This document shows positions 11,046 through 23,533 of a stretch of 64,000 nt of DNA, in pieces (position 1 is the first letter of the stretch; each line of letters starts with the position of its first letter). The notes under the pieces are model-generated. The model did not search any database, was not told the origin of the DNA, and was given only the letters and a program-made list of their open reading frames with translations. A program made the position numbers and the translations under genes. Origin of the DNA: Phascolomyces articulosus (Eukaryota > Mucoromycota > Mucoromycetes > Mucorales > Lichtheimiaceae); NCBI GenBank assembly GCA_025677815.1, contig JAIXMP010000019.1, positions 62,001 to 126,000 on the forward strand, read 5' to 3'.

Positions 11046-12048
11046 ATGTCTGCTATTGCTAATGAAAGAGTTTGTAACTATTTAGATGCCTGGTGCGAAG
11101 GATTCGGTCTTGTCCTGAAATATAAACGTTTTTGCCGTATGGTAAAACGTTGTGATTTTAACCTACTCAAATTGTTCATTGAGCTATTCATATTCGCTCT
11201 AGCTGTGCAAGACATATTACAATTGCGCGTAATATATATCTATGCTTTTTTTTTCGTTTTACACTAGATTGTTTCAATATATACATATTAATAAGCAATA
11301 CCATTTTTAGACATTCATTAAAACTACTGTCAAGCACATATCAAAAACATGAACTAATCGTTCGAATGGTTTACGAATCAGATCCCAGTATATTACAACA
11401 AATAAAGCTTACAGACGAAAGTCGTTCGAAAAAGGAAAACAAATCCGAAAAAAGATCAAGTATGCTATATTCACATATAAGAAATTTTATCATTTTATCA
11501 TCCTCTCCTTCCGTGATTCACAGTTGTATTTGCAACTTTTATTATATGAAGCCACCTCTCTTTGCCGTAAACCCAAATGTATTTCAATTCATCCTATGCA
11601 ATAAAAACCCATTATGCAAATAAGAGGTCCTTTTACGCGTTTTAAAGCTCGTTAAAGGTAGGACTTATTGAACGAAAGTTCATTAAAGCACTTTATAGGA
11701 GTTGCTTTAACGAGTTATAACGCGCATTTAGGACTAAAGAACTCTAGCTGTAAAAAAAACATACATCTTTTATATATATCTATACCACTATTATTTATCA
11801 TTATAAAAGAAGAACATCTCCAAAAGAAGGAAATAGTATGGCTGAGAAGACATGTCATAATAAATGTATATCTTAACTTTGTACCACGTTAAAAGGGTTC
11901 ATGTGGTACAACGCTTTTTGGTAATGGTAAAGATATTTTATATATAAAAATCCGACTTGTGTGTGTAGATATCTTTCTGGTTTCTTCAACTCCTTGAAAC
12001 TTTTTTTAAAATCTAATTTTACTTTAACTAAATACAAAAAGTTTCGTC
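11046..12048. other. Relic-rich spacer upstream of TBCK gene
   Basis: Short open stretches (11046-11229, beginning MSAIANERVCNYLDAWCEGF, and 11366-11470) look protein-like but join to nothing recognisable. They may be the end of copy B or another relic. The segment 11624-11740 is a palindrome listed separately. The last 150 bp should hold the TBCK promoter. Confidence 0.35.
11624..11740. repeat. Imperfect palindrome, foldback/MITE-like
   Basis: The left arm (about 11624-11657, core ACGCGTTTTAAAGCTCGTT) pairs with the right arm (about 11704-11740, core AACGAGTTATAACGCGC). The outer GTCCT and AGGAC motifs also pair. The arms enclose about 45 bp. The size and structure suit a small foldback transposable element. 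Flanking target-site duplications were not resolved. Confidence 0.45.
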
Positions 12049-15000
12049 ATGGCGCTGTTTGCGAATGCCAGTGATCTTAAAATATATCATGATAGACCTA
12101 CACCGAAACTTGCATCCTGTAATTTCGTAGCGTCGGCAAGGTCCTCCGAAGCACTCGCGCAATCAGGCCATTTAGCAGTTTCTGCTCCTTCTCAAATCAT
12201 GGGAAGGTTTCAACTATTAAAAACACTTCGTCACGAAAATCTATGTGAATATGTTGAAATTCATCGAGGCAAACATGGTAAACTTTCTTAGAATAATAAT
12301 AGTGTATATTCCTTTTATTATTATTTAGTATTATGTTGCGAAGAAGGAAAAGAACAGTGGACGGAAAAGAAATACATTTTTTTATATAATAAATAACAAA
12401 CGCGTCATCTATTATAATTTATTATAGATAGATTATTCATTGTTAATGAATATCATGATAATTCTTTACATAAAGTGCGTAGTGAAAAAGCAGAAACATC
12501 AGTCAGGTATTACCTTATTTAAGGGGCAGAAAAGGATAAAGAAGTGAATTGAATGGGGGAGGGTATGAATGGAAAAGTGGATGGACAGATGATGAAGATA
12601 TTATTTCTCTTCTTCTTCCTCATCTTTTTATATAACTTAAAAGTTTACAATGGTTTATTACTTTAGTATCGATTTATTACAACGATATGCTTTCGAGATA
12701 TTTAGTGCCTTGACATATTTGGAACAAAATAATATTATTCATGCTGCATTATCACCTCATAATGTATTGTTGGATGAAAGGAATCGAATCAAACTTTCGG
12801 GTTATGGATTATATTATATGACAGGTTGCGCTGTGGATGTGGATTTTCCAATTGGGTACGTGAGGGAAAATTATGGTGTAAGAGGATGGAAATTAGAATG
12901 GGTCCCATCTTGGGTCCCACTTTAATGTTGGACCCAAAAAAAAATAAGGTATTAATGTGAAAGATGTGGATCATGAAAGGTATCCAGGCTATTTATCGCC
13001 CGAATGTGTTCTAGATTGTTCAGATGAATCTTATGGTGAAGATAAGGTATTTTTACTATTATTGTTTATATAAATGAATGGAATGAAAGAAATAATCGAG
13101 TGTTTTTAAAATGGAACTGATGGGTCTGTATGAAACGACAAAAATACATATAGCGTGATTGTTGGGCAACAGGCATCATTTTGGTTGAACAATTTTGCCG
13201 AAATTCCTTTTGGACCACGTCAGATGTTGGATTAATTTTTGATTCGTTGAATACATTGGCAGAGTGGGCCACAGAAGATCCAGAAAAAGATATATGGCAT
13301 CATGCAGGGATCGAGTCTTTGGATATCAACAAAGTGATTCTTGAATTTTTACAAGGAAAAAAAGTAAATAATCATAAAGAAGATGACAGTGATGGTGACA
13401 GTATTAACAACACAACAGAAAACGAAGATACGATCGCTTTTCGCCAATTTATTCTCATGTGTCTTCAAGTATCCCCAATGAAACGTCCTCACTACCACCA
13501 GATTCTTGCTTCACCTTTCCTTTGCAACGCTCATCTCAATATTGGAAGAAAAGAACATGATTGGATTCAAGGTCCTCTTCTTGCATCGTATGATTTACAA
13601 CCCAATGACATTGATATTGATACACCATCTACAATGAAAAAGAAAAAAGGACCTATAACCACACCAGATGATCCACTAGCTGATCTTCCACTCTCTCATA
13701 TATATCATTTATGGCGATTGGCAGGGGGCGACGTCGAAGTGAACCTTGTTAAACGAGGAGTATTTCTATCCATGCCGGTAATTGAACGGTTACCTCGAGT
13801 TTGCTATGTTGAAGATGGTGAGGAAACAGGACCGATCATGGTGGATACCACCCAACTTTATTCAGATGCTATGCATAGTCTTAGTTTTAAAGAATTATAC
13901 CAACGTCTTGAACAAGAGCAGCAGGGACAACGTAATTCAGAACGTTTTGAATGGGATGCCGATTATTTCAACGTGGTGGATGAAAACGATGTCAACTTTT
14001 TACTCAAAGAATCAGACAAATTTAAAAATGGTAGTGGTAAGACGAATGATCCTGATGCCGACAATAACAACAATAACAGCGAAGATGGCGAAGATGATGA
14101 TCTTGTATTTTATGATGAAATATTATCACCCCAATCTTCCACCATGGGGAATGGACCTCCAAGTAGCAGCGCCTTTATGACCTCACCAACCACACCTTCT
14201 ACAGGCCGTTCCTTGAATCGAACATTTTCATTCAATAGCATGACTCGATCCCGGTCCCGGTCCTCTTCATCTTTATCTATTAATACACCAGCACCCTCAA
14301 CACCCACACAACAGCAACCCTCCCTTCCTCCTCGACGTCCATTATCATTACGTGAACAAGATGTCAATTACCAATACCATCGTCAACGCTTATTCGCAGA
14401 ATTATTACGACAATACCCTGCTTCACAAAAAGAAATTTTGCATCATGCCAAAGTGGATATACCCCCCTTGTTACGTAACAAAGTATGGGCAGCAATATTG
14501 GATGTCCATGGTGATGTGGAAACCGATTATGAACGTATTGACAAGTATAATGATATTGCATCTGATAGACAAGTAAGTTTTTATAGGCGGAAGAAGAGGG
14601 CAAAAAGAGTAGAGAAATACTGTCGGTTTGAAATGATGAAAGTTATCAGTGTTGCTCATTCTTTTTTTGTTCTACTTTTATCATATATTAGATCGATGTT
14701 GGTAAGTTCAGAAAGATATATTTATGTGAGAAAAAAGTATATTAATTTTTTTATACATGTCTGTTGTTAATATAGATGTACCTCGATGTCATCAGTATAA
14801 TCAGTTACTTGCTTCCTCTGCTGGTCATGAAAAATTACGACGATTATTAAAATCGTGGGTATCTTCAAATAAAAATTGGGTGTATTGGCAAGGTAACTTA
14901 TACATCGTTGAGAAGAAAGAGCGGCTTCCCGTTTTTTTTTTTTTTTTTTTTACTTATTTCGATGGAAATATAAATATATTGGATATTAGGTCTTGATTCA

Positions 15001-16376
15001 CTTTGTGCGCCATTCCTTACACTTAACTTTAACGACGAAGCACTTGCCTTTGCTTGTTTACAAAAATTCATATTGAAATTCCTCAATAACTTTTTCCTCA
15101 AGGATAATTCAGCTGTATTACAAGATTATTTTGCTGTGTTCCGACATGTCCTTAGTTATCATGATCCTGAATTATCGGCTCATATTGATGCCATTGGATT
15201 TGTACCTGATCTATATGCCATCCGATGGTTTTTGACATTATTTACTCGTAAGTTTTTATTTATATAAGAAAAAGAATATTTGTATGTATTTATTGCTGAT
15301 ACAATATGGAATGAATTTTATACGCTTCCCCTTTGATTATTTTACAGATGTGTTTGCACTAGATAAAGTATATCATTTGTGGGACAAATTCATGGTGGGT
15401 CCACCGTCGTTGCCCCTTTTTGTTGGCGTTGCCATTTTACGACAGATCCGTGACGATTTATTAAAATATGAATTCAATGGATGTATTTCATTATTCTCTG
15501 AACATTTCCCAAAAATTGATATCGAAAAATGTATTCAAAGTGCTATGAGCATGTGTAAAGTAACCCCTCCTAGTATTGTATCATTACGGCCTATTCTCGC
15601 TCATATCAAGGATAAAGAAGTTGAGGTAATATATATATATATATATATATTGAAGAATCACAGCATAGTTTGATATTTGAGCAATTAATGTTTATGAATA
15701 AACATCCGCATATTTCTATAGAATTGGTGGGAAAAACCACTACCTATCGAGACTCGTAAACAAGAACTTGCACCACGAATAGACATGTCCGATTTCCCAA
15801 GAATTTCACCCTATACACTCGTTTTGGACATTCGTTCCGATCAAGAGTAAGTTGTTTCTTTTTCTTTTTTTGATGTGCATAAGATAATATTTAGAATATT
15901 TATAAACTATTTATTATGAAATTAGGTTTGCAAGTGGGCATTTAGCATCATCCATGAATGTACAACCCTCTCAGCTACATAGCTATGCTTCTATATTACG
16001 AAAACTGAATCGTAAATACCATATTGTTGTAGCAGATGATAGTGAAAAACAAGGACCTGAGGTATATGACAATTTATTTTTATAATAGAAATATATATTA
16101 TCGTACAAAAGTCATCAATTAACTTTTTTTTTCGTCTAATATATCAATGGTTTCTAGTTCGCTACTGAACTTGTACAACGATATCAGTTTCCAAGGACAG
16201 CAGTTTTACAAGGGGGTATTGAAGCAGCCGATTGGTATTATAATTCAGCACGAAGCGGACGACTTTGCACATGTCGACCGCAGAAACAAACAACAGCAGG
16301 ATATAAGGGTAAAGGGTCAGAACCGCCTTTTGTTATATGGCGATGTAAAGTACCTACTCCATTATCCAAACGATAG
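12049..16376 (+). CDS. TBCK: TBCK-type protein: pseudokinase + TBC + rhodanese
   Basis: Twelve exons: 12049-12277, 12428-12506, 12667-12855, 12949-13045, 13154-14572, 14692-14701, 14776-14892, 14990-15247, 15348-15625, 15722-15846, 15926-16061, 16158-16376; about 1051 residues. The kinase-like domain (residues about 40-330) has lost catalysis: [13 protein letters not shown] replaces HRDLxxxN, and KLSGYG replaces DFG. A long disordered, Ser/Pro/Asn-rich insert follows. The TBC (Rab GAP) domain begins at the [14 protein letters not shown] motif and continues through [13 protein letters not shown] rhodanese-like domain ([16 protein letters not shown]) ends the protein. This is the domain order of TBCK, which in animals works in endolysosomal trafficking, mRNA transport and mTOR-linked growth control. 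Exon 6 is a 10-nt microexon inside the conserved start of the TBC domain. It is longer than animal TBCK mainly because of the inserts in exon 5. Confidence 0.93.
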
Positions 16377-19145
16377 TAAATATAATAATAAATTAATGAC
16401 GATAAATGGTACTTTTGAAATAAAAGAATACTTGGTAATATTATGTATGGGATTTTCCATAGAATGTTATTTTACTGTTACTGCTACAGTGGACCTTTGC
16501 ACTCCTGTTTTTTGTAACTTTTTTTTTTGAGAATTGTCAGAAAAACATAATGATTTTGCACCTTGTAACTTACAACAGGATTTCGTTGATGTCGCATCTA
16601 AACAGAGGAAAATATACTTGTTCTATTATTCTCCCAGATAAAAAATAACATCAATACAAAAGCACATTTTGGTCTATACATTGGACCCCTTCTTTCGGCA
16701 ACAGTGGGAATTCTGATAGATGACTTTTATTTCATGATGTTAATATAAATGAGAAACTACCGAATTCTGATGGTAATATAACTAAATATATATATTCTCC
16801 AAGGGTGAGAAGGGGAATAAATATAATAATATGAATAAACTATAATTAACGATGTTTGATATAACCAACAATACAATAATAATCCTCTGTATAATCATCG
16901 CAATGACTTTAGCTTGTAAATACAGTCAATTCCCGATTTTTGCAAACCCAATTTTTGGTTCTGAAATTTTCTTCTTTTTTTTTTCATGGCAATGCCTCAA
17001 AAACATGAGTTTCGTAATTTACAATTTGCAACCATCATATAACACTGTTGAACCTTATAGATGGTAAAAACAGACTATTTTTTGTAATAGTAGTTATTTT
17101 CATAATTCATCTATATTATCGACGAGCAGTGGCACGCGTAGTAGAAGCTGTAGTAGTTGTAGAAGTATAGATTTCTCTGTAGTTATTTATTACAACATTT
17201 TTATCGGATCTTATTAAATATTAAACAACATTATAAATCAATGAAAGCCTTGCTCATATCTAAAGTTATTGAATATATTCACATAGGAAACGAGGGTAGG
17301 AGGAGGATAGAATTGTTCGGCGCGGTGGTGGTTTTTCCCATCACATTTAATATATAATTGCTATATTTTTATTTACATATTCTTTACATGACGTTTGCTA
17401 CATATGTTAGAAAAGTTTAAGGGTATATATGATCTGTGTTTGTCTGGAATGGCACCAACTCTAATATAGCAAAAAGTAATTGTTCTCCCCAGGCCCTTTT
17501 TGCAAAACCTCACTTTCTGCAACGGATTTTTAGAATTTTCCTCTGTTGCAAAAACCAGAGATTGACAGTAAATGGCTTGCTAAGGAAAAATATAAAGAAT
17601 TTTCGATTTTCGTAACATTTCGACATCGATGCTCTCTACCCACTTATAGATTAAAAAAGCATTTCTTCTCAATTAATAAAGAAATGCTCCTAAGCACACG
17701 TACCGCATACTTATTAATGGAAGAAGACGCGGCGACTTAATTGATAATCATATTTATCCATCTATCATCAATCTTTTATTCGTCTGCTTGGACCGTTTAA
17801 TGACGATAGTATTGATCTTATTTTTTTGACCCGCATTCATTATGCTTTTAGTAGTGGAAAATGATTTATTTTTTTTGAAAAAATGGAGGAGATGTCCGAA
17901 AATCAGAAACATTGTATTATCTGGCCAGATGTAGTAGATGCAGTTATTATTGATACGATGAATACCGCCCATTATAATTTTATACATGATGGTATGCTTA
18001 ACTTAGAGTCATTTGATGACCTTAAGATGGAATACAAAGCAGAGGGTGTCAGTTTTGTTGAAGATCACAAAGTGTTCTAACTTGAGACGTCCAGATCTTA
18101 CCACAATCAATTGGTATGTGAAGGGATGATTTAACCTGCTATCGTTGCTTTGTAATATTGTTAACAAATATCATCATGGCGCATTGGATTCGCTAAAAAA
18201 AGTATTGATTTTGGTTTATTCACGTGTGAGGTAGTGTATTAAATACTCTTTATTTTTATTTTATTTTTTTTTAAAAAAAAACGAAAATAGAAGAGTGAGT
18301 AACATAATATAATAACTTTTAGGGACAGAAATCCACTTTTTATAGGGTGTTGCAGATGGGATCACCAGATCTATTCATACGTATTGGAAAAAATTGCCAA
18401 AGCAGAAATACCAGTGGTTGAGGAAGGTGCCCCTGCTAACTCTCCGAAACAGTCTTCTTGTTTTGGAGGTTGAACGTAGGCGTAGTACGTAGGATCAAGT
18501 GTTTTATATGAATCTGTGTGTGGTAATGGGTCAACGTAGTATTCATCTTCGATGAAGATGATTTTTTTTAGTTCGGATTAGAAAGAAACAGTGAAGCTCT
18601 TCATGATTTCAAAAGTTTCGTATTCTGACTACATAGTGAAAAGTACTGTGGATGATATTGAGAAAGAAGATGAACTAGAGGACCCGAGAAAGGAGTCATT
18701 TCAATAAAGGTTGTAAAACCTACATATGGTCCAAATTTTGGATATTTTGCTGGCTGCTACTCCTATCTTAATATGTAGTAAATATACAAAGTCAAACAAA
18801 TGGTACTTACATTCTTCCTTTCCTCATCAACACTTTTTAAAAATGTCATCACAGATATTTATATATAAATACTTATTCGTATTATGCCGGTGCCCATGAT
18901 TAAAAAGGCATTCAACATGATATCCTAGCATATATCAATGAACCATCAAGCAGGTAATACCTGTTGAACCTTTAAATGAACAACAGTCATGCGATCATTT
19001 TTATATATGTAACATTTGTTTGTAATACCAATGAGTGTGTGTTGCACCATATAAAACAAAAAAAAAATATTCCTCCCTCTTTATTATAATTATTATTCCT
19101 TTCTTCTTTAGCAAAACAAAACTAAAAAAAAAACACATTACAATA
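16377..19145. other. Long AT-rich spacer with scattered coding-like relics
   Basis: No convincing gene. Short protein-like frames occur at 17546-17740, 17883-18080 (IIWPDVVDAVIIDTMNTAHY) and 18366-18590, and at 18640-18715 (DDIEKEDELEDPRKESFQ then stop). None joins into a recognisable product. The final about 100 bp should hold the PMP3 promoter and 5' leader. Confidence 0.4.
18366..18590 (-). other. Open coding-like fragment without start codon
   Basis: The minus strand is open for about 70 codons (IFIEDEYYVDPLPHTDSYKT .. GISALAIFSNTYE then stop). Its composition is unlike the flanking AT-rich DNA. The opposite strand is also partly open here (DHQIYSYVLEKIAKAEIPVV), so the true coding strand is uncertain. 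It could be the last exon of a decayed gene. Confidence 0.25.
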
Positions 19146-19594
19146 ATGTCAGTTTATTCAGGTCGTGACATTGCATTATTCGTTGTTGCTTTCTTTTTTC
19201 CACCTTTAGCTGTCTTGGTGAAACGTGGTTGTGGTATTGATTTTTTGATCAATATTTGCTTATGGGCTCTTGGCGCGAGTAAGTCTTTTTTTTTTCTTTT
19301 TCTTTTCAAACAAGAAATAGATTAAAAACTAATCTGTAAATGACAATTGTATATATTTATAAAATAAAAAGTTCCGGGTATTATTCACGCATTTTACATT
19401 GTGCATAAACATAATGATAATTTTGAAGATCTTGAACGAGGTGGTTTGCAATATGAACAAGTACCTTCCGAAGAGCCAAGTCGGGTTACCTATGGTGCTG
19501 CCAATACAGGTAAAATCATAAATTATCAAAATACATATTACAGCTGTTTCTGATAAATTTATATATTTATCTTTTTATTTTAGACCATCAATAA
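19146..19594 (+). CDS. PMP3: Plasma membrane proteolipid 3 (Pmp3/UPF0057)
   Basis: Three exons, 19146-19278, 19372-19509 and 19584-19594, encode 93 residues. The first about 55 residues are the classic Pmp3 core: DIALFVVAFFFPPLAVLVKR, then CGIDFLINICLWALGAIPG and IIHAFYIVHK, forming two membrane helices. The family is plasma-membrane proteolipid that modulates membrane potential and ion homeostasis under salt stress. A hydrophilic tail (about 38 residues, with EDLERGGLQYEQVPSEEPS) extends beyond the short yeast form, as in longer filamentous-fungal members. The last exon encodes only DHQ and the stop, and its phase is consistent. Confidence 0.93.
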
Positions 19595-19877
19595 TATACA
19601 ATAATTTACCATATATATATATATATATATAACAAATGATTCTATCGTATCAATTACAACATAAATATATATTAAACTACAACATCATAAAAAAAAACAA
19701 ATTTTTGGAATAGTACACATCCATTTTAACAATAACCTAACAATGCATTATATATAATATAAAACGTACTTCTTTTCATATTCTTTTTCAAACAATAAAT
19801 CAATCAACAATAGCAACAAAATCATTTTTTTTAAACAAGCGAGGCAAAAGATATTTTTTTTATTTAAGCCAAATTTT

Positions 19878-21425
19878 TTAGACAGAGTCCAAAACAGGAG
19901 GTTCCTAAAGTAATAATAATAATAATAATAATAGGGTTAATCACCATGAAATCTAAACACACATGACATACTCCCTTTTCACACATAAAAATATACATAC
20001 CTTGAATTCACCCTTGGGGACCTTGGAACCAACTTCTTCACCAGCGGAAGAACCACCGTGAAGAGCCAACAAAGCAGAGACATCGAACTTGGGAGCCTTC
20101 AAGATCTTGACCTTGCGGATGTAGGTGTTTTGCAAGGGGTAGATACCTTGGCAAGCCTTTTCAATGCGGACGGCAATGGAATCTTGAGCCGAGGCAGAGG
20201 CAGTGGAGGTGACCTTGTTGACCAATTCCTTCAAGTCACAAGCAACGGATTCCTCAGTCATGATGTCGAACATCTTCTTGCGGATTTGACGAACTTGAGC
20301 GGTTTGGGCATAAGTGGTCTTCTTGAGTTGGTTGCGACGACGAGCAGTGAAGGAAATGGCAAACAAACGGACGAGGTAACCATCGGTGGTCTTGACATCA
20401 ACGAAAGCCTCGATAAGAGTCTATATATAAAATTCCCCACCCTCAAATGATCAGTAAGACGAACATTTCCTCCCCTCCAATGATTCATACAATGTGTTTT
20501 CTTTATTTCCATTATTTTCACTTTTTTTATTCATTCATTACCTGCCACTTCTTGACCATGGAACGGAGCTTGTCCGAGGTCATGTCCATACCATAAAAGT
20601 TGGTAAGGCAGTTCTTGCCCTGGATTTCATCAACCTTAAGTTGGATCTTGCGGAAGGCACGAGTTTCATCCTTGTTAAGGTCACCGAGGGAAGCCTCAAC
20701 GACACGGCCGCTAAGCGAATCGTTGGCGTTACCTATATTGATTTATTCATATTTCAAATATCAATTCATGAGTCCTCATTATTATTATTTCCAATTATCA
20801 TAACACATATCAATATTAATATCCAATTGAAAACAAAGAAAAAAAGTAATACTTACGCAAACCTTGGGTACGGTTGACCAAAGTCTTACCAACTTGGCGA
20901 ACTTCAAACATGGAAGGAGCCTTGATGTCATACCAGTCCTTACGGGTGAAGGGGTCAACGCTATTATTTTTAAATATTTGAAATTTAATGCTCGCGTTCT
21001 TTTTTTTTTTTGGTGGTTGAGGGAAATTGTCGTGTGTATTGTTGTATATAGAGAGAGTCAAAATGCTACCCATTTGTAAGTAAAAAAACAAAATAAAACT
21101 TACACCTTCTTCTTCAAACCCTTCTTTCCTTTGCTAAGACGCCTGTTTGTTTTTTAAATTCATATAGAAAGAATGATTAGAACTTCATGAACATTACAAA
21201 ATGTAAAAAATGTCCACCCTATTTTTTATATATCAACCCTTTTAAGGTTTCCTGTCAATTAATCGAATAATTTTTTTTTTCTCTTACTTGTTCTTGCCAA
21301 CAGCTATAGATTAATATAAATTATTTTGAATTAGCATTATGGATTATATGTATGGATTATCTTATGGATGGATGAATAGATGGATGGATACATCTTTATT
21401 ATCCTATTCGATAGTACGTACCCAT
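19878..21425 (-). CDS. RPS1: 40S ribosomal protein eS1 (S3Ae)
   Basis: Component of the small ribosomal subunit near the mRNA exit. Seven exons (minus): 21422-21425, 21288-21303, 21104-21142, 20857-20960, 20542-20732, 20001-20420, 19878-19904; 266 residues, normal for the family. The first exon is only ATGG. It joins to [18 protein letters not shown], the standard eS1 N-terminus, followed by [28 protein letters not shown], the basic [13 protein letters not shown] region and the C-terminal end EPPVLDSV. Codons are more GC-rich and uniform than in neighbours, as expected for a very highly expressed gene. Six introns in a gene this short are notable. Intron 1 carries GGAT-rich tandem sequence (21363-21386). 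Confidence 0.95.
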
Positions 21426-21792
21426 GATGGATGGATATCAGAAAAGGAAGGCTTGCTGGTTACGGCGACAAGTTCTAGTGATCACGCCTGGCAGCGAAAA
21501 TCGGATTTCCAAATTCGACTCTGCGAGAGTGAATGGACAGCCAACGACAATTGTTTCCTTAAACATAAACACAGTTGTACATTTGGCTGTCATTTTTTGT
21601 ATCATTTTAATTTATTATAACGTTTCGCTCTTCATGAAAACAAAAAACAAAAAAATATATTGTTATTAGAATTTTCATCATAGCAATTTTTCCATATCTA
21701 CCCCTAACACTTTACATTGTATCATAATAATCGAAAAAAAGGGGAGAAGAATAATTTTATTACTAGTATTATTATTAATATTATTATTATTA

Positions 21793-22410
21793 TTATTGAG
21801 TTGTTAATTCATCCAAAAACTTTTGTGCACCTTCTACAATAATCTCATGCTCAACACGGTGAATTTTTGTTTCCAAATCATTCAATGTATCTTCTTTTTC
21901 AATAGGAATAGGTCGTTCCAAAATGACTTGACCACGATCCACATCTGCAATGACTTTATGTACCATCACACCTGTATGTTCAATCTTGCCTTGTTGATAA
22001 GCTTCATAAGCACGTTCAATAGCATGAGCACCATCAAATTGACCAGGTAAAGCAGGATGTAAATTCATGATATTTTGACGTGGAAAAAAGGATAAGAATT
22101 CGGGCGATACAATATGCATAAATCCAGCCAATACAATCAAATCTGGTTTATATTCTTCTTGAATCGTCTTGGCCATATAGATATCAAAATCAACGCGTGT
22201 TTTGCCTTGATCCTTGAATTGTTTTAATGAAAATGTACGTGTTTCAATGCCGGCTTTGGCAGCGCGTTCTAATCCATATGCTGCTTTGCGATTCGAACCT
22301 ACAACAATAATCTTGGCTCGTAATTGACCGGATTGAGTTGCATCAATAAGTGCTTGTAAATTAGAGCCAGAACCGGAAATAAGAACTGCAATGGTGGGTA
22401 ACGAGGCCAT
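21793..22410 (-). CDS. ADE8: Phosphoribosylglycinamide formyltransferase (GAR transformylase)
   Basis: Transfers a formyl group from 10-formyl-tetrahydrofolate to glycinamide ribonucleotide in de novo purine synthesis, in the cytosol. Single exon, 205 residues, full length for a monofunctional PurN/Ade8 enzyme. The N-terminal phosphate-binding loop is LISGSGSNLQALID, and the GSNRKAAYGLERA stretch follows. The catalytic Asn and His lie in NLHPALPG, and the catalytic Asp in ADVDRGQVI. In animals this activity is fused into a trifunctional protein; here it is separate, as in fungi. It is upstream of and on the same strand as the eS1 gene, with (TTA)n sequence just beyond the stop. Confidence 0.95.
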   Translation of the reverse strand: MASLPTIAVLISGSGSNLQALIDATQSGQLRAKIIVVGSNRKAAYGLERAAKAGIETRTFSLKQFKDQGKTRVDFDIYMAKTIQEEYKPDLIVLAGFMHIVSPEFLSFFPRQNIMNLHPALPGQFDGAHAIERAYEAYQQGKIEHTGVMVHKVIADVDRGQVILERPIPIEKEDTLNDLETKIHRVEHEIIVEGAQKFLDELTTQ

Positions 22411-22846
22411 GGTTTTTTTTTTAAAAAAATGATATATTGGAGGGGATTGTTGTTATCTCGTTGTAGTAAGGTCACGGTGTATATGTGTATTTACGCGAAA
22501 AGTTTCCAAAAAAAAAGTTATGAAAAATCAAAAAGTATAGCTATGATAAAAGTGGCTTACCTTTTATTATAGTCTATCTCTCTCCTCCGCACGCAATCAA
22601 GTCTTGGAGTGATATCTTTATATCTTTCCATAAAAATAAAAGAAAATAGATTACCGAATGGAGGACTTTTTTTTATTATTATTCAAGGATGTGTGTGAAT
22701 ACATGTGTATGTTCGAGTGATAGGATATGAATGATGGATCAAAGCTGCAATAGGAAGAAAGAAAGAAAAATAGGATAAAGTCAAGTAAAAAAGTCATTGA
22801 AGGGACCAGAAAAAAAAGGGTTTATATAATATGCATAATATTTTTT

Positions 22847-23256
22847 TTAGATTCGTTCCATAGCTTCCATAAGGTTGATACTGTTACCACGAATTACCTG
22901 TTCAAACAAAATAATAACGTCAATTAGAAGCCTACAATATAAATATATATATAGTAATAAACTCAAAAAGTAAACATACCACCATGCCAATATGATTCTT
23001 TTCAGACGCGCTAATTTCTTCAACAGCATCATCGAGAACAATGTTCATGAAAGGATCGTATCCACGAAGTACACCTGTGACTTTTCGGTTACCATTTAAT
23101 TGAAGCATAAGACGCTTGTCCATGTATCTATATATTTTTATATATGAAAAGTTAATTTATAAATTAGTTCTTGACGTATTTTTCTATTGATCCTGTAATA
23201 ATAAAAAAAAATAATGATAATCACCTTCTCAATTCTGGAGTAGGTGCCTTTGCCAT
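22847..23256 (-). CDS. SMX2: Small nuclear ribonucleoprotein SmG
   Basis: Core Sm ring subunit of the spliceosomal U1, U2, U4 and U5 snRNPs. Three exons (minus): 23225-23256, 22980-23127, 22847-22897; 76 residues, the normal size. MAKAPTPELRRYMDKRL opens the Sm fold. The Sm1 motif includes VTGVLRGYDPFMNIVLDDA and the Sm2 motif is IGMVVIRGNSI. The SmG-specific acidic residue after the first motif (VEEISASEK) is present. Its promoter region (about 280 bp) is shared divergently with the microprotein gene at 23534. Confidence 0.95.
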
Positions 23257-23533
23257 TGTGTAATCTAAAATATAAATAGATAATAAAATAAGTCAAAGAT
23301 CGATCTTGAATATTTTTTATTTAATGATGATTCACCTTTATATTTTACGACAAGTGGGAGGTGGGTGCGTGTGTAATATGTAAGAAAAGACGAACCTTAT
23401 AAAGAACCCGCAACTACAATTCATATTTCAAGTCACGCCTACAACAATTCTCGCTTTTGAACCCGTGTGTCTTTTTTATTTTTATCCTTTGTTCCTATCT
23501 TCTCACTTCTCCAGTCTATTGTTTCTTTTATTC

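Noticed and set aside
13066..14659. Several frames on the other strand or in other frames under the TBCK exon 5
   Set aside because: Shadows of a long exon whose own frame carries conserved kinase-like and TBC sequence.
21339..21620. Plus-strand frames of 81-93 codons near the eS1 start
   Set aside because: They overlap intron 1 and the promoter of the eS1 gene and show tandem GGAT sequence, not conserved protein.
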